Positions 1 to 9,180 of a stretch of 64,000 nucleotides of DNA are shown here, piece after piece. The notes beneath the pieces are model-generated. The model saw only the letters and a list, made by a program, of their open reading frames with translations. It searched no databases and had not been told where the DNA came from. The DNA is taken from NCBI RefSeq assembly GCF_014201835.1, contig NZ_JACHFH010000012.1:1-64000 (forward strand), read 5' to 3'. A program made the translations under genes and the position numbers. Each line of letters opens with the position of its first letter. The stretch's first letter is position 1. The stretch is from Pectinatus brassicae. Its GTDB lineage: Bacteria > Bacillota > Negativicutes > Selenomonadales > Selenomonadaceae.

Positions 1-94
1 CACGGTGGACACCCTTGCCTTGAGCTATGTGCTTGGCACTATTAACCCACACTCGGGACTTTCACCCGTTAGACTGCGCCCATGCCGGGCGCAC
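1..94 (-). mobile_element. 5' end of a group IIC intron (partial, runs off the window)
   Basis: Read on the minus strand from position 94, the sequence starts GTGCGCCCGGCATGGGCGC, followed by GGGTGAAAGTCCCGA and, near the window edge, GCAAGGGTGTCC. This is the domain I beginning of bacterial group IIC introns; I recognise it by its close match to my memory of the Oceanobacillus iheyensis intron. The 5' splice site falls at 94/95. The intron lies only a few bases behind the terminator hairpin of rqcH (101-137), which is the usual class C target: these introns insert downstream of terminator stem-loops. The rest, including any reverse transcriptase/maturase gene, would lie to the left of base 1 and is not visible. 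Whether it is full length cannot be judged here. Confidence 0.85.
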
Positions 95-100
95 CTAAGC

Positions 101-137
101 AAGAAGGCTGTTCCCATATTTTAGAAACAGCCTTCTT
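101..137 (-). terminator. rqcH terminator hairpin, split from its U-tract by the intron
   Basis: A 12-bp perfect stem (101-112 with 126-137) with a 13-base loop starts four bases past the rqcH stop codon on the minus strand. The run of T expected after the stem is missing: only GCTTAG separates the stem from the intron boundary. The T-run may lie in the 3' exon beyond the intron, outside the window. Confidence 0.75.
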
Positions 138-140
138 AAT

Positions 141-1898
141 TTATTCAATATTATTTTGTTTTAATAATTTAGCCATTTTTTCTTTGTCCGGCGTAATATA
201 CAACGTTTTATTATTAGTAAAAATTACAAAACCTGGTTTTGCACCAGCTGGTTTTTTTACAAATCGGCATTTTGTATAATCAACCGGCACATTTGATGAA
301 TCCTTAGCCTTGGAAAAATAAGCCGCCAAGTTTGCTGCTTCTTCAATTACAGCATCTTCTAGTTCTATTCCCTGTGTACGAATAATAACATGCGAGCCGG
401 GAATGTCTTTAGTATGAAGCCATATATCTGAAGAATGTGCTGTTTTCATGGTTATTTTATCATTTTGGTAATTGTTTTTTCCCACAAGCACTTCTGTACC
501 ATCACTTAATATAAACTTAAATGGTTTTGATGGTGTGATAGCCATACGCTTGCGTTTCTCCATCTGCATATATCCGCCCGCAATCAACTCATTTTTTACA
601 TCAGCCAGCTCAGAAATTGATGATGACGAAAACAAGGCAGCCTCTATTGTTCCTAAGTATTTGATATTTTCACTGCACTCATTAATCTGTGTTCCTAATA
701 TTTTTTCGGCCCGGCGCAGTTTATCATATTTTTGATAATATTTTTGCATATTTTGCACGACTGTCAGTTTCTTATCCATCGGTATAACTATCTGGGCACC
801 GTCAGCAGCATAAATATTGTTAACCTTAATTTCGCTGTCAATATGGTCAATAAACCGATATTGATATGTCATGATATTATCGGCTTTGATTTTTTCATCT
901 TCAGCTTGCTGCGACCTGCTCAATTCTTCCAATAGTTTATTTTTTTTACCGTTTTGTTTATTTATTTCATGCACAACGAATTTTAATAAATGCTCTTTTT
1001 CCGGCGATACATAATCATCGGTCAGTTTATGGCCCATTTCCAGCATCTCACTCATGGTAGCAAATGTCATACTTTCATCATTAGGATAGATATCGAATGC
1101 AAATGCGGCCATTGCAATAACTTTATTGTTTTTATTTTTAACCAGTGTCGGTGTAAATTCCTTTTTCTTATAAATATCAAGTAGTTCCTGCAAGGCATTG
1201 GATAGTGACACATAATCGCTTTCCTCTAAAGACTCTACGGGCATATCCTTAGGCAGTCCTGCCAGAAACAATATCTGCTTAGCCGTTATTGGTCCAAAAC
1301 CTGCTCCGGTATGCAGTACTGCTCGATATATATCTTCACCGATTTTTTCTTTTACATTAGCAATAAATTCATCTTGATGTTCCAATACATCGATACTATC
1401 TTGCTGCGGCGGCGGCATATATGGCCGCTGTGGCAGAATTGTACGCACGCGGCTGCTATTTGTGCCTACACGGCGCAAAGAATCAATAACTATATCCTCC
1501 TGCGTTAATATTATATTACTGTATTTTCCCATTAATTCGATGTATAATTTTTTTGTCACTATTAAACCGCCAGCCCCCAAGGTATCTATTTCCATGATGG
1601 CTGCTCTATCCCTGCCCAACTGATATATCTGGGCAATACGTCCGCCTTCAAGCTGTTTGCGCAGCAGCATGCAAAAAACCGGTGGTTCTGGTGGATTTTC
1701 TATCTGCCGTTTTGTAACTGTCATCGTTGGCATTGCCGGATCTATTGACACATGCAGTACATGCGTCATCCCCGGCAGTCTTACAGAAATATAAATATCA
1801 CTTTTACGCGGCTGAGCGATCTTATCAATACGTCCACCGCTTAAAAGTCTGTTCATTTCATCTATTGATGCATAAAGGGAAAAACCATCCATTCCCAT
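141..1898 (-). CDS. rqcH: RqcH/NFACT ribosome quality-control protein
   Basis: Bacterial homologue of Rqc2/NEMF, formerly annotated as fibronectin-binding protein FbpA/YloA. RqcH binds obstructed 50S subunits carrying peptidyl-tRNA and recruits tRNA-Ala to add C-terminal alanine tails that mark the stalled chain for degradation. The 585 residues show an NFACT-N domain beginning GFSLYASIDEMNRLL, the tRNA-binding Asp-Arg pair at D97-R98 (the position used in B. subtilis), a charged coiled-coil middle at about 270-430, and an NFACT-R domain with DIWLHTKDIPGSHVII at 491-506. Length is normal for the family. A promoter precedes it (1929-1958), divergent from hisD. Its 3' end carries the terminator that a group IIC intron has invaded. 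Function is firm by homology. Confidence 0.93.
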   Translation of the reverse strand: MGMDGFSLYASIDEMNRLLSGGRIDKIAQPRKSDIYISVRLPGMTHVLHVSIDPAMPTMTVTKRQIENPPEPPVFCMLLRKQLEGGRIAQIYQLGRDRAAIMEIDTLGAGGLIVTKKLYIELMGKYSNIILTQEDIVIDSLRRVGTNSSRVRTILPQRPYMPPPQQDSIDVLEHQDEFIANVKEKIGEDIYRAVLHTGAGFGPITAKQILFLAGLPKDMPVESLEESDYVSLSNALQELLDIYKKKEFTPTLVKNKNNKVIAMAAFAFDIYPNDESMTFATMSEMLEMGHKLTDDYVSPEKEHLLKFVVHEINKQNGKKNKLLEELSRSQQAEDEKIKADNIMTYQYRFIDHIDSEIKVNNIYAADGAQIVIPMDKKLTVVQNMQKYYQKYDKLRRAEKILGTQINECSENIKYLGTIEAALFSSSSISELADVKNELIAGGYMQMEKRKRMAITPSKPFKFILSDGTEVLVGKNNYQNDKITMKTAHSSDIWLHTKDIPGSHVIIRTQGIELEDAVIEEAANLAAYFSKAKDSSNVPVDYTKCRFVKKPAGAKPGFVIFTNNKTLYITPDKEKMAKLLKQNNIE

Positions 1899-1928
1899 AT
1901 TATCACTACCTTATTAAAGAATAGGTTG

Positions 1929-1958
1929 AGTATATCATACTCCATAAATAACGGTCAA
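1929..1958 (-). promoter_or_regulatory. Probable rqcH promoter
   Basis: On the minus strand TTGACC (1953-1958) is followed after 18 bases by TATACT (1929-1934), about 30 bases upstream of the rqcH start. It is a good sigma-A-type match, called by eye. Confidence 0.55.
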
Positions 1959-2057
1959 ATAAGCAAACATTCTATAATAATCACTTGCAATAATTGATAA
2001 TAAAGCTTATTATATATAATAACGATTTTACTTTTTAAATAGATAAAGGATAAAAGG

Positions 2058-3329
2058 GTGATATCATTGAAAACATTAAAGTCCGCCGCACATATAACTT
2101 ATAATCGAACCGCTGAACTCAGTCAAAATGTTGCCAATATAATTAATACAGTACGCCAAAACGGTGACAAGGCACTATGGGAATTTGGCAAAAAATTTGA
2201 TGGATGTGACACACCGAACTTACGTATTACACCCACACAAATCGAAAATGCTTATAAACAGGTATCTTCCGAAACGGTAGAGCAGCTGCAGTTTGCTGCC
2301 AAACAAATTAAATTCTATGCCCAGCAGCAAATGAATTGCCTTAAGGAATTAGAAGTTCCCAGCAATGTGCACGGTGTTACTTTAGGTCATAAATTAATCA
2401 CTGTAAAATCCTGCGGTGCTTATGTACCAGGAGGGCGCTATCCGCTTCCCAGTACTGCGTTAATGCTATCCATTCCCGCCAAAATTGCCGGTGTTGATCG
2501 AATTGTTGCCGTCAGCCCTGCCAATAAAAAATATGGCGGCATTCATCCAGCGGTTCTTGTTGCTATGGATATTGGCGGTGTCGATGAAATATACTGCACC
2601 GGTGGTGCTCAGGCTATTGCCGCGCTAACTTACGGCACAGATAGTATTGTGCCGGTTGATATGATTGTCGGACCTGGCAATAAATTTGTTACTGAAGCAA
2701 AACGTCAGGTTTTGGGCGAAGTCGGTATTGACAGTTTAGCTGGCCCCAGCGAAGTAATGATTGTTGCCGATGGCACTGCTAAACCCGAATACGCTGCTAT
2801 TGATTTGCTCGCCCAAAGCGAGCATGATGCCAATGCCCGGGCTATTCTTATAACGACTGATGAAGTTTATGCCCAAAAAGTCCAGGATAAACTGCTTGAC
2901 TTTGTAAAGCAGCTGCCTACAGGTGAAACAGCTTATAAATCGTGGCTTGATAATGGCACTATATTAATTGCCGCTGATGATGCAGAAATGATCGCAGCTG
3001 CCAATGAAATGGCTCCGGAACACTTGGAAGTGCACACTAAAAACAGCCTTGAATTCAGCAAAAATCTAAACAATTACGGCTCATTATTCATTGGTGAATA
3101 TACGCCTGTAGCCTTTGGCGATTATTGCTCTGGTACCAACCACACTTTACCCACAATGCGTACAGCACGCTACTCCAATGGCTTATATGTTGGTACCTTC
3201 ATTAAAACATCTTTTTATCAGCATATTACCGCGGAAGGCTGTCAAAACTTATCTGCACCGTGTATGCATTTAGCTGAAGTTGAAGGTCTTATGGCACATA
3301 AGCAGTCTGTTGCTGAACGCCTAAAATAA
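2058..3329 (+). CDS. hisD: Histidinol dehydrogenase
   Basis: Catalyses the last two oxidations of histidine synthesis, L-histidinol to L-histidine with two NAD+. Of 423 residues, the zinc ligands are visible as Q253 and H256 (AQSEH), D355 (FGDYCSGTNHTLPT) and H414, and the catalytic pair as E321-H322 (APEHLEVH). GPGNKFVTEAKRQV and GIDSLAGPSEVMIVAD are the family signature. The start is uncertain: GTG at 2058 has AAAGGA seven bases upstream, while TTG at 2067 is also possible. No other his gene is adjacent and a terminator follows, so this is a stand-alone hisD rather than part of a his operon; the rest of the pathway should be elsewhere. The enzyme call is firm. Confidence 0.95.
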   Translation: MISLKTLKSAAHITYNRTAELSQNVANIINTVRQNGDKALWEFGKKFDGCDTPNLRITPTQIENAYKQVSSETVEQLQFAAKQIKFYAQQQMNCLKELEVPSNVHGVTLGHKLITVKSCGAYVPGGRYPLPSTALMLSIPAKIAGVDRIVAVSPANKKYGGIHPAVLVAMDIGGVDEIYCTGGAQAIAALTYGTDSIVPVDMIVGPGNKFVTEAKRQVLGEVGIDSLAGPSEVMIVADGTAKPEYAAIDLLAQSEHDANARAILITTDEVYAQKVQDKLLDFVKQLPTGETAYKSWLDNGTILIAADDAEMIAAANEMAPEHLEVHTKNSLEFSKNLNNYGSLFIGEYTPVAFGDYCSGTNHTLPTMRTARYSNGLYVGTFIKTSFYQHITAEGCQNLSAPCMHLAEVEGLMAHKQSVAERLK

Positions 3330-3356
3330 ATTAATTCATCCTCTAAATATAAACCC

Positions 3357-3398
3357 AAAGACTGTTAGTGTAATTATTTTACGCCGGCAGTCTTTTTT
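3357..3398 (+). terminator. hisD terminator
   Basis: AAAGACTG (3357-3364) pairs with CAGTCTTT (3388-3395) across a 23-base loop and is followed by a T-run. It separates hisD from dapF. Confidence 0.7.
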
Positions 3399-3499
3399 AT
3401 CATTATAAATACTATTTTATTTTACTAATATGTTGCAATAATACGAAATAAATATTACAATTACTATGTATGACTATAAGGTCAGGAGGTTATTATTAT

Positions 3500-4339
3500 A
3501 TGAACTTCAAATTTACTAAATGGCATGGATGTGGCAATGACTTTGTCATTATCAATGGGCTAGAAGAAAACATTGAAACCATCCAGCCTCAAGCCGCTGC
3601 TATCTGCAATAGAAACTTCGGTATTGGTGCAGACGGTGTAATTACAGTGTGTCCCTCAGAAAATGCCGATTTTTGCATGCGTATTTTTAATTCTGATGGA
3701 TCAGAAGCTGAAATGTGCGGCAATGGCATTCGCTGCTTTGCCCGCTATGTATACGAAGCAAAATTAACTACAAAATCAGAGATGACAATAGAAACAAAAG
3801 CTGGTATTATGAAGCCCAAAATTATTGCTTCTGGTGACGATGTATTAGTTACAGTAAATATGGGCAATCCTGTTTTACAGGCCGATAAAGTTCCTGTGGC
3901 TGGCTTTGCTGATAAAACAATTATCTCCGAAGAAATAATTGTTGATAATGAAAATTTCCATATTACCTGTGTATCAATGGGAAATCCGCATTGTATTATC
4001 TTCGTTGACGATATTAATGCTGTTGATATTAATAAATGGGGACCTGTTTTAGAAAAGCACCAGATTTTCCCTAATAAAACTAATGTGGAATTTGTCCAGG
4101 TACTAAATCGGTCCAAGTTACGCATGCGTGTCTGGGAACGTGGTGCAGCCATTACGCTCGCCTGTGGAACCGGCGCCTGTGCTACACTTGTAGCAGGTGT
4201 TCTAAATAATTTATGTGACCGACAAGCTTCATTACAGTTAGATGGTGGGTTATTATCTATCGAATGGAATGAATCTGATAATAATGTGTATATGACTGGG
4301 CCAGCAACTAAAGTATTTGAAGGTAAATATAGTGGATAA
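3500..4339 (+). CDS. dapF: Diaminopimelate epimerase
   Basis: Converts LL- to meso-diaminopimelate for lysine and peptidoglycan, without cofactor, using two active-site cysteines. Both are visible: C73 in EAEMCGNGIRC and C222 in ITLACGTGACAT. The protein is 279 residues, the usual length. I place the start at the ATG at 3500, which has AGGAGGT (3484-3490) nine bases upstream and gives the usual N-terminus MNFKFTKWHGCGNDF; a longer reading from 3470 has no good ribosome site. It opens a co-directional run with yicC, remA, gmk, rpoZ and coaBC and overlaps yicC by a few bases. Confidence 0.95.
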   Translation: MNFKFTKWHGCGNDFVIINGLEENIETIQPQAAAICNRNFGIGADGVITVCPSENADFCMRIFNSDGSEAEMCGNGIRCFARYVYEAKLTTKSEMTIETKAGIMKPKIIASGDDVLVTVNMGNPVLQADKVPVAGFADKTIISEEIIVDNENFHITCVSMGNPHCIIFVDDINAVDINKWGPVLEKHQIFPNKTNVEFVQVLNRSKLRMRVWERGAAITLACGTGACATLVAGVLNNLCDRQASLQLDGGLLSIEWNESDNNVYMTGPATKVFEGKYSG

Positions 4340-5264
4340 AATAAACATAGATGAACTCAATGTACGCAGTATGACAGGTTTCGGTACAGCCGTTTGTGAA
4401 AAAGACACTTATAAAATGAGTATTGAAATTAAATCAGTAAATAATCGCTTTAAAGATGTCTATGCTCATTTGCCTGCCGGACTACGCTCATTGGAAAGTA
4501 TTATAAACGAACATTTGAATCAATATGCATTACGTGGTAAAATAGATCTTTACGTTAACTACACTGATAACATTGGTAACAACAGCTCACTGGTAATTGA
4601 TAAAGATCTTGCTCTTGCTTATCGTGACGCTTTAAATAATTTATCACAGATAGTTAACAACAGCGATATACATTCAGCTGATGAAAAATTTTCTTTAAAT
4701 AATCTGATAAGCTTATCCACTTATCCCGGCATTTTAATTAAAGAAGATAAATTTCCTGATGTACAGGATTTGCAGGATGATTTTACGCACACTTTAGATT
4801 GCGCCATAGAATTGTTCATTCAAATGAAAACCGCAGAAGGCAAGAATCTGTGTAAAGATATTTTATATCGCATTAATGTTATTCGCAAAATAACTGATGA
4901 CTTATGTCAGCTTGCGCCAACAATTGTTGAAAAATATCGGCAAAATCTTGTAGCTGCTTTAGGAGAATATCTTAATGCCAATGACCTTGACCAAACCCGC
5001 ATAATTCAGGAAACTGCCATTTATGCCGAAAAAACCAATTATACGGAAGAAACAACCAGGTTAAAAAGTCATCTTTCACAATTTGAACAAACGGTAATAA
5101 ACGGTGGCAATATTGGACGAAAATTAGATTTCATTGTCCAGGAAATGAACCGTGAAATCAATACCATCGCTTCTAAGGCTAATTCAGCTGATGCTGGACA
5201 GCTTGTGGTCGATGTTAAAGGCGAGATAGAAAAAATTCGTGAACAAATACAAAACATTGAATAA
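4332..5264 (+). CDS. yicC: YicC/YloC-family endoribonuclease
   Basis: YicC-family protein: an N-terminal YicC domain with the conserved RSMTGFG opening and a C-terminal DUF1732 region ending IQNIE. Members have been reported to act as endoribonucleases (B. subtilis YloC, E. coli YicC); the physiological substrate in this organism is unknown. The start is not obvious. GTG at 4332 has GAAGG (4319-4323) eight bases upstream and overlaps the end of dapF by 8 bases, giving 310 residues. TTG at 4317 lacks a ribosome site, and ATG at 4371 would give the shorter MTGFG start of some relatives. In many firmicutes yicC, remA, gmk and rpoZ are neighbours, as here. Confidence 0.9.
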   Translation: MDKINIDELNVRSMTGFGTAVCEKDTYKMSIEIKSVNNRFKDVYAHLPAGLRSLESIINEHLNQYALRGKIDLYVNYTDNIGNNSSLVIDKDLALAYRDALNNLSQIVNNSDIHSADEKFSLNNLISLSTYPGILIKEDKFPDVQDLQDDFTHTLDCAIELFIQMKTAEGKNLCKDILYRINVIRKITDDLCQLAPTIVEKYRQNLVAALGEYLNANDLDQTRIIQETAIYAEKTNYTEETTRLKSHLSQFEQTVINGGNIGRKLDFIVQEMNREINTIASKANSADAGQLVVDVKGEIEKIREQIQNIE

Positions 5265-5368
5265 GTTCATTTTATAATTATTTTTATATCGTTGCATATT
5301 CAATAATCCGGAGTAGTTTATCTATATGTGACAGGTTGAATTTATTCAAATAGGAAAGGCTGGTTTAT

Positions 5369-5641
5369 ATGAGTATAAAATTAATCAATATTGGTTTTGG
5401 TAATATCGTATCAGCTAATAGAATAATTGCAATCGTCAGCCCTGAATCTGCTCCCATAAAACGTATCATTCAGGAAGCGCGTGAAAAAGGTATGTTGATT
5501 GATGCTACCTATGGACGACGTACCCGCGCCGTTATAATTGTTGACAGTGACCATGTTGTTTTGTCTGCTATTCAGCCTGAAACAGTTGCCAATCGTGTAA
5601 TTGACAATAATAGTGAAATAGTAAAGGATAAAGAAAAGTAA
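5369..5641 (+). CDS. remA: RemA-like DNA-binding regulator (DUF370)
   Basis: 90-residue DUF370 protein. In B. subtilis RemA is an oligomeric DNA-binding activator of biofilm matrix and osmoprotection genes. Here the whole family pattern is present, including [20 protein letters not shown] near the N-terminus and [20 protein letters not shown] in the middle. It is preceded by an AGGAAAGG ribosome site and lies one base before gmk, an arrangement conserved widely even in species without a RemA-type biofilm regulon. A regulatory role is inferred from the family; targets cannot be read from this window. Confidence 0.9.
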   Translation: MSIKLINIGFGNIVSANRIIAIVSPESAPIKRIIQEAREKGMLIDATYGRRTRAVIIVDSDHVVLSAIQPETVANRVIDNNSEIVKDKEK

Positions 5642-5642
5642 A

Positions 5643-6257
5643 ATGTCCAGCAAAGGAAATTTAATCATTCTATCGGGTCCTTCCGGTACTGGTAAGGGAA
5701 CGGTCTGCAAAAAACTATTTGCCCAAAATTCAAATATCACCTATTCCGTGTCTGCCACAACTCGCCTGCCGCGTCCTGGTGAGGAAAACGGCCGCGAATA
5801 CTATTTTGTAAGCAAAGATGAATTTGAAAATATGATTACCCAAAATCAGCTTTTAGAATGGGCTAATGTGTATGGTAATTATTATGGAACGCCCTTAAAC
5901 AAAATCAATGAATTGCGGGCACAGGGAATTGATGTATTGTTGGAAATAGATACACAAGGTGCTTTGAATGTCATGGAAAAGGCTGCTGATGGAATATTTA
6001 TCTTTTTACTGCCGCCATCACTTGCTGAGCTTGAAAAACGCATTCGCGGCCGAGGCACTGAAACTGCTGAGGTAATAAAAAAGCGTTTAGATGCTGCTAT
6101 TGATGAAATCGCCCTAGGTCAGCATTATAATTATCTGGTAGTAAATAACAATATTGATACTGCTGTGGAACAGATAACTGCGATAATTTTAGCAGAAAAA
6201 TGCCGAACCAGCCGTAATATTGATATCATTAATAAAATAAAAACTGAGGAGATATAA
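5643..6257 (+). CDS. gmk: Guanylate kinase
   Basis: Phosphorylates GMP to GDP with ATP, an essential step of guanine nucleotide supply. The P-loop GPSGTGKGT is at residues 12-20, and the GMP-binding segment [20 protein letters not shown] follows. The 204 residues are the usual size. It begins one base after the remA stop and ends two bases before rpoZ, so translation is probably coupled through remA-gmk-rpoZ-coaBC. Confidence 0.96.
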   Translation: MSSKGNLIILSGPSGTGKGTVCKKLFAQNSNITYSVSATTRLPRPGEENGREYYFVSKDEFENMITQNQLLEWANVYGNYYGTPLNKINELRAQGIDVLLEIDTQGALNVMEKAADGIFIFLLPPSLAELEKRIRGRGTETAEVIKKRLDAAIDEIALGQHYNYLVVNNNIDTAVEQITAIILAEKCRTSRNIDIINKIKTEEI

Positions 6258-6259
6258 TC

Positions 6260-6472
6260 ATGGATATAGTAAACCCTTCAATAGATGAATTAATGCCAAA
6301 AGTTGACAGCAAATACACACTTGTTGTCTTAGCATCAAAACGTGCCCGTCAAATTTTAGACGGTGCACCTATCCGTTCTGTAAAAACATCCACCAAAAAT
6401 GTAACCAATGCTTTAGAAGAGATCGCTGAAAACAAAATAAGCTATCAGCGCGTAAAAGTCGGACTTAAATAA
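6260..6472 (+). CDS. rpoZ: RNA polymerase omega subunit
   Basis: Small RNA polymerase subunit that helps fold and assemble beta prime. The 70 residues carry the omega core ([20 protein letters not shown], then KRARQI). GAGGAG lies upstream of the ATG. Its TAA stop overlaps the ATG of coaBC (TAATG), and gmk-rpoZ-coaBC is a classic firmicute order. Confidence 0.95.
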   Translation: MDIVNPSIDELMPKVDSKYTLVVLASKRARQILDGAPIRSVKTSTKNVTNALEEIAENKISYQRVKVGLK

Positions 6473-7677
6473 TGCTTACAGGGAAAAATATTTTACTGGG
6501 TGTATGCGGTGGTATCGCTGTATATAAAGCCGTTGACATTGCCAGTCGTTTAAGAAAAGCCGGTGCCAATGTTGATGTAATCATGACAAAATCGGCAACC
6601 AAATTTGTAACACCCTTAACTTTTCAGGAAATAACCGGCAATCCCATCAGCTGTGATATGTGGGAAAAAGTTCATACCTGGAATGTCGAGCATATTGCCT
6701 TGGCACAAAAAGCTGATTTAATATTAATTGCACCTGCTACAGCCAATATGGTTGGTAAATTAGCAAATGGCATTGCTGACGATATGCTCTCTACTACAGT
6801 ACTGGCATCGTTAGCCCCTGTTTTTCTTGCCCCGGCAATGAATACTAATATGTATAACAATCCTATTTTTCAGCGTAATTTACAAACACTCAGGCAAGTT
6901 GCGAATTATAATATAATAACACCAGCAGAAGGTCATTTAGCCTGCGGCACCAGCGGTATCGGACGTCTGCCTGAACCTGCTGATATTGTACGTACTGTAG
7001 AAAACTATTTTACACCAGTGCAACAGGATTTTAAGAATGTAAAAATATTAATTACTGCCGGCGGCACCCGTGAGCCAATTGATCCAGTCCGCTATATCGG
7101 CAATCGTTCCAGCGGAAAAATGGGTTATGCCATTGCTGAGGCTGCAGCAAAAAGAGGTGCTGCAGTAACTTTAATCTCAGGTGTTACTACACTAACTGCC
7201 TCTGCTGGTATTAAAGTTATAAAGGTAGAAACTGCTAAAGAAATGCAGCAGCATGTTGAAGCAAATTTTGCATCTAATGACGTTATTGTAATGGCAGCTG
7301 CCGTTGCTGATTATGCTGTTGCCGAAGTATCTGAGCAAAAGATAAAAAAAGCCTCAGAAAAGCTTTCGCTTGAGCTTGTAAAAAATCCTGATATTCTGCT
7401 GGGACTAGGGCAGAAAAAACAGCAAAATCAATTACTCATTGGTTTTGCCGCTGAAACACAAAATTTACTTAAATACGCTCAGGATAAATTGCAGCGCAAA
7501 AATCTTGATATGATAATTGCCAATGATGTCAGCAAGGTCAACGCCGGCTTTAATGTTGACACAAATATCGTTAAAATCATCGGCAAGAACAATTTAGTTG
7601 AAGATATTCCGTTAATAAAAAAGACTGCCTTAGCCTCTATTATTCTCGATAAAATCAATAAACTAAAAACTCATTGA
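6472..7677 (+). CDS. coaBC: Bifunctional phosphopantothenoylcysteine decarboxylase / phosphopantothenate-cysteine ligase
   Basis: Two consecutive steps of coenzyme A synthesis: the CoaB part joins cysteine to 4'-phosphopantothenate using CTP, and the FMN-dependent CoaC part decarboxylates the product. CoaC occupies about residues 1-180, with the active-site H74, N124 in PAMNTNM and C158 in ACGTSGIG. CoaB follows from about 189 with ITAGGTREPIDPVRYIGNRS. 401 residues is normal for the fused enzyme. It ends the dapF-to-coaBC run. The -35 element of the metK promoter overlaps its stop codon. Confidence 0.96.
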   Translation: MLTGKNILLGVCGGIAVYKAVDIASRLRKAGANVDVIMTKSATKFVTPLTFQEITGNPISCDMWEKVHTWNVEHIALAQKADLILIAPATANMVGKLANGIADDMLSTTVLASLAPVFLAPAMNTNMYNNPIFQRNLQTLRQVANYNIITPAEGHLACGTSGIGRLPEPADIVRTVENYFTPVQQDFKNVKILITAGGTREPIDPVRYIGNRSSGKMGYAIAEAAAKRGAAVTLISGVTTLTASAGIKVIKVETAKEMQQHVEANFASNDVIVMAAAVADYAVAEVSEQKIKKASEKLSLELVKNPDILLGLGQKKQQNQLLIGFAAETQNLLKYAQDKLQRKNLDMIIANDVSKVNAGFNVDTNIVKIIGKNNLVEDIPLIKKTALASIILDKINKLKTH

Positions 7678-7702
7678 CATTTATTCTCAAAAATAGTAAT
7701 AT
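7674..7702 (+). promoter_or_regulatory. Probable promoter of the SAM riboswitch-metK unit
   Basis: TTGACA (7674-7679) is consensus and overlaps the coaBC stop codon. After 17 bases comes TAATAT (7697-7702), a weaker -10 element. The riboswitch aptamer begins about 24 bases downstream. Confidence 0.5.
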
Positions 7703-7725
7703 GTATATTGTAAATGAATATGGAA

Positions 7726-7868
7726 CTCATCAAGAGCAGCTGAGGGACTGGCCCTATGACGCTGCGGCAACCATGATTTTATTATCAAACGGTGCTAATT
7801 CCTTTAGGATTAATCCTAGAAGATGAGAGTAAGCTTATAAAAAGCCCTCTTTTCTTAGAGGGCTTTTA
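7726..7868 (+). promoter_or_regulatory. SAM-I (S-box) riboswitch with intrinsic terminator
   Basis: The leader has the S-box core in order: CTCATC (7726-7731), AGAGCAGCTGAGGGACTGGC, GACGCTGCGGCAACC, GGTGCTAATTCC, then GATGAG (7822-7827), which pairs with the first segment as P1. The terminator stem AAAGCCCTCT (7841-7850) pairs with AGAGGGCTTT (7857-7866) and ends in T residues. The segment around 7817-7828 can partly pair with the left half of the terminator, so SAM binding would release the terminator and stop transcription before metK. Class and target match a known and common arrangement. Confidence 0.95.
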
Positions 7869-7903
7869 TTTATTTACAAATTTTTCTAATCATGGAGGAA
7901 CTT

Positions 7904-9094
7904 ATGAACGCAAAACGTATATTATTCACATCTGAATCAGTTACTGAAGGCCATCCCGATAAAATTGCCGATCAAATCTCTGATAGTATTTTAGATGCAA
8001 TTTTGGAACAGGATCCTAACGGACGCGTTGCCTGTGAAACACTAATAACCACTGGCCAGGTACACATTGCTGGCGAAATTTCCACCACTTGCTATGTAGA
8101 CATTCCTAAAATAGTACGCAACAAAATCAAAGAAATCGGTTATACCCGTGCTAAATATGGTTTTGATGCTTCAACCTGCGGTATTTCCGTTTCTATAGAC
8201 GAACAATCACCTGACATAGCTTTAGGCGTGGATAAAGCCCTAGAAGCTAAAAAAGGCAATATGGAAATTGAGGATGCTATTGGTGCTGGTGATCAGGGTA
8301 TGATGTTTGGTTATGCTACCAATGAAACACCGGAATTTATGCCTTTTCCTATTGCTATGGCACATCGCCTCTCCCGTCGCTTAACTGAAGTACGTAAAAA
8401 GAAAGAACTTGATTATTTACGTCCCGATGGGAAAACTCAGGTAACTGTCGCTTATGAAGATGGCAAACCAGTTCACATTGAAGCTATTGTTGTTTCTACC
8501 CAGCACGGTCCTGAAGTATCCTTGGAAACAATTGAAAAAGATATTAAAGCCAAAGTCATTGCTCCTATTGTTCCAGAAAATATGGTTGATGAAAACACAA
8601 AATACTTTATTAACCCTACCGGTAAATTTGTCATTGGCGGCCCTCAGGGTGACTGTGGACTTACTGGCCGTAAAATCATCGTTGATACCTATGGCGGTAT
8701 GGCTCGTCATGGCGGCGGTGCTTTCTCTGGTAAAGATGCTACCAAAGTTGACCGTTCAGCTGCTTACGCAGCCCGCTACGTTGCTAAAAACGTAGTTGCT
8801 GCTGGTCTTGCTGATAAATGCGAGATACAGCTTGCTTACGCTATTGGTGTTGCTTATCCTGTATCTATCAGGGTTGAAACCTTTGGTACCGCTAAAATTG
8901 ATGAAGATAAAATCTCTAAGCTGATAAGTGATAACTTTGACCTGCGTCCAGCCGGCATCATAAAAATGCTTGATTTACGCCGTCCTATTTACGCACAGAC
9001 TGCTGCTTACGGTCATTTTGGCCGTACCGATATTGATTTACCTTGGGAACACACCGACAAAGCTGCTCTTTTAAAACAGCAGGCCGGGTTATAA
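7904..9094 (+). CDS. metK: S-adenosylmethionine synthetase
   Basis: Makes S-adenosylmethionine from methionine and ATP. Family signatures are clear: [15 protein letters not shown] near the N-terminus, [15 protein letters not shown] near 115-130, and [19 protein letters not shown] in the C-terminal half. The protein is 396 residues. The ATG at 7904 is chosen because GGAGG (7894-7898) lies five bases upstream; an in-frame ATG at 7892 would overlap that site. Expression is controlled by the upstream SAM-I riboswitch, so the product feeds back on its own synthesis. Confidence 0.97.
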   Translation: MNAKRILFTSESVTEGHPDKIADQISDSILDAILEQDPNGRVACETLITTGQVHIAGEISTTCYVDIPKIVRNKIKEIGYTRAKYGFDASTCGISVSIDEQSPDIALGVDKALEAKKGNMEIEDAIGAGDQGMMFGYATNETPEFMPFPIAMAHRLSRRLTEVRKKKELDYLRPDGKTQVTVAYEDGKPVHIEAIVVSTQHGPEVSLETIEKDIKAKVIAPIVPENMVDENTKYFINPTGKFVIGGPQGDCGLTGRKIIVDTYGGMARHGGGAFSGKDATKVDRSAAYAARYVAKNVVAAGLADKCEIQLAYAIGVAYPVSIRVETFGTAKIDEDKISKLISDNFDLRPAGIIKMLDLRRPIYAQTAAYGHFGRTDIDLPWEHTDKAALLKQQAGL

Positions 9095-9120
9095 TCTACA
9101 TTAAAATCTTATTTTACTAA

Positions 9121-9172
9121 ATACGACGAGGCTGCTGCACGTTAATAAAAACGTACAGCAGCCTCGTATTTT
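9121..9172 (+). terminator. metK terminator
   Basis: CGAGGCTGCTG (9127-9137) pairs perfectly with CAGCAGCCTCG (9156-9166), with further weaker pairs inside, followed by TATTTTAT. Confidence 0.8.
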
Positions 9173-9180
9173 ATGTTTTA

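Noticed and set aside
82-279. A 65-codon plus-strand frame at the left edge
   Set aside because: It runs antisense through the intron end, the terminator and the end of rqcH; it is a shadow.
2058-3329. A histidine operon starting at hisD
   Set aside because: A terminator follows hisD and the next genes are dapF and yicC; no other his gene is nearby.
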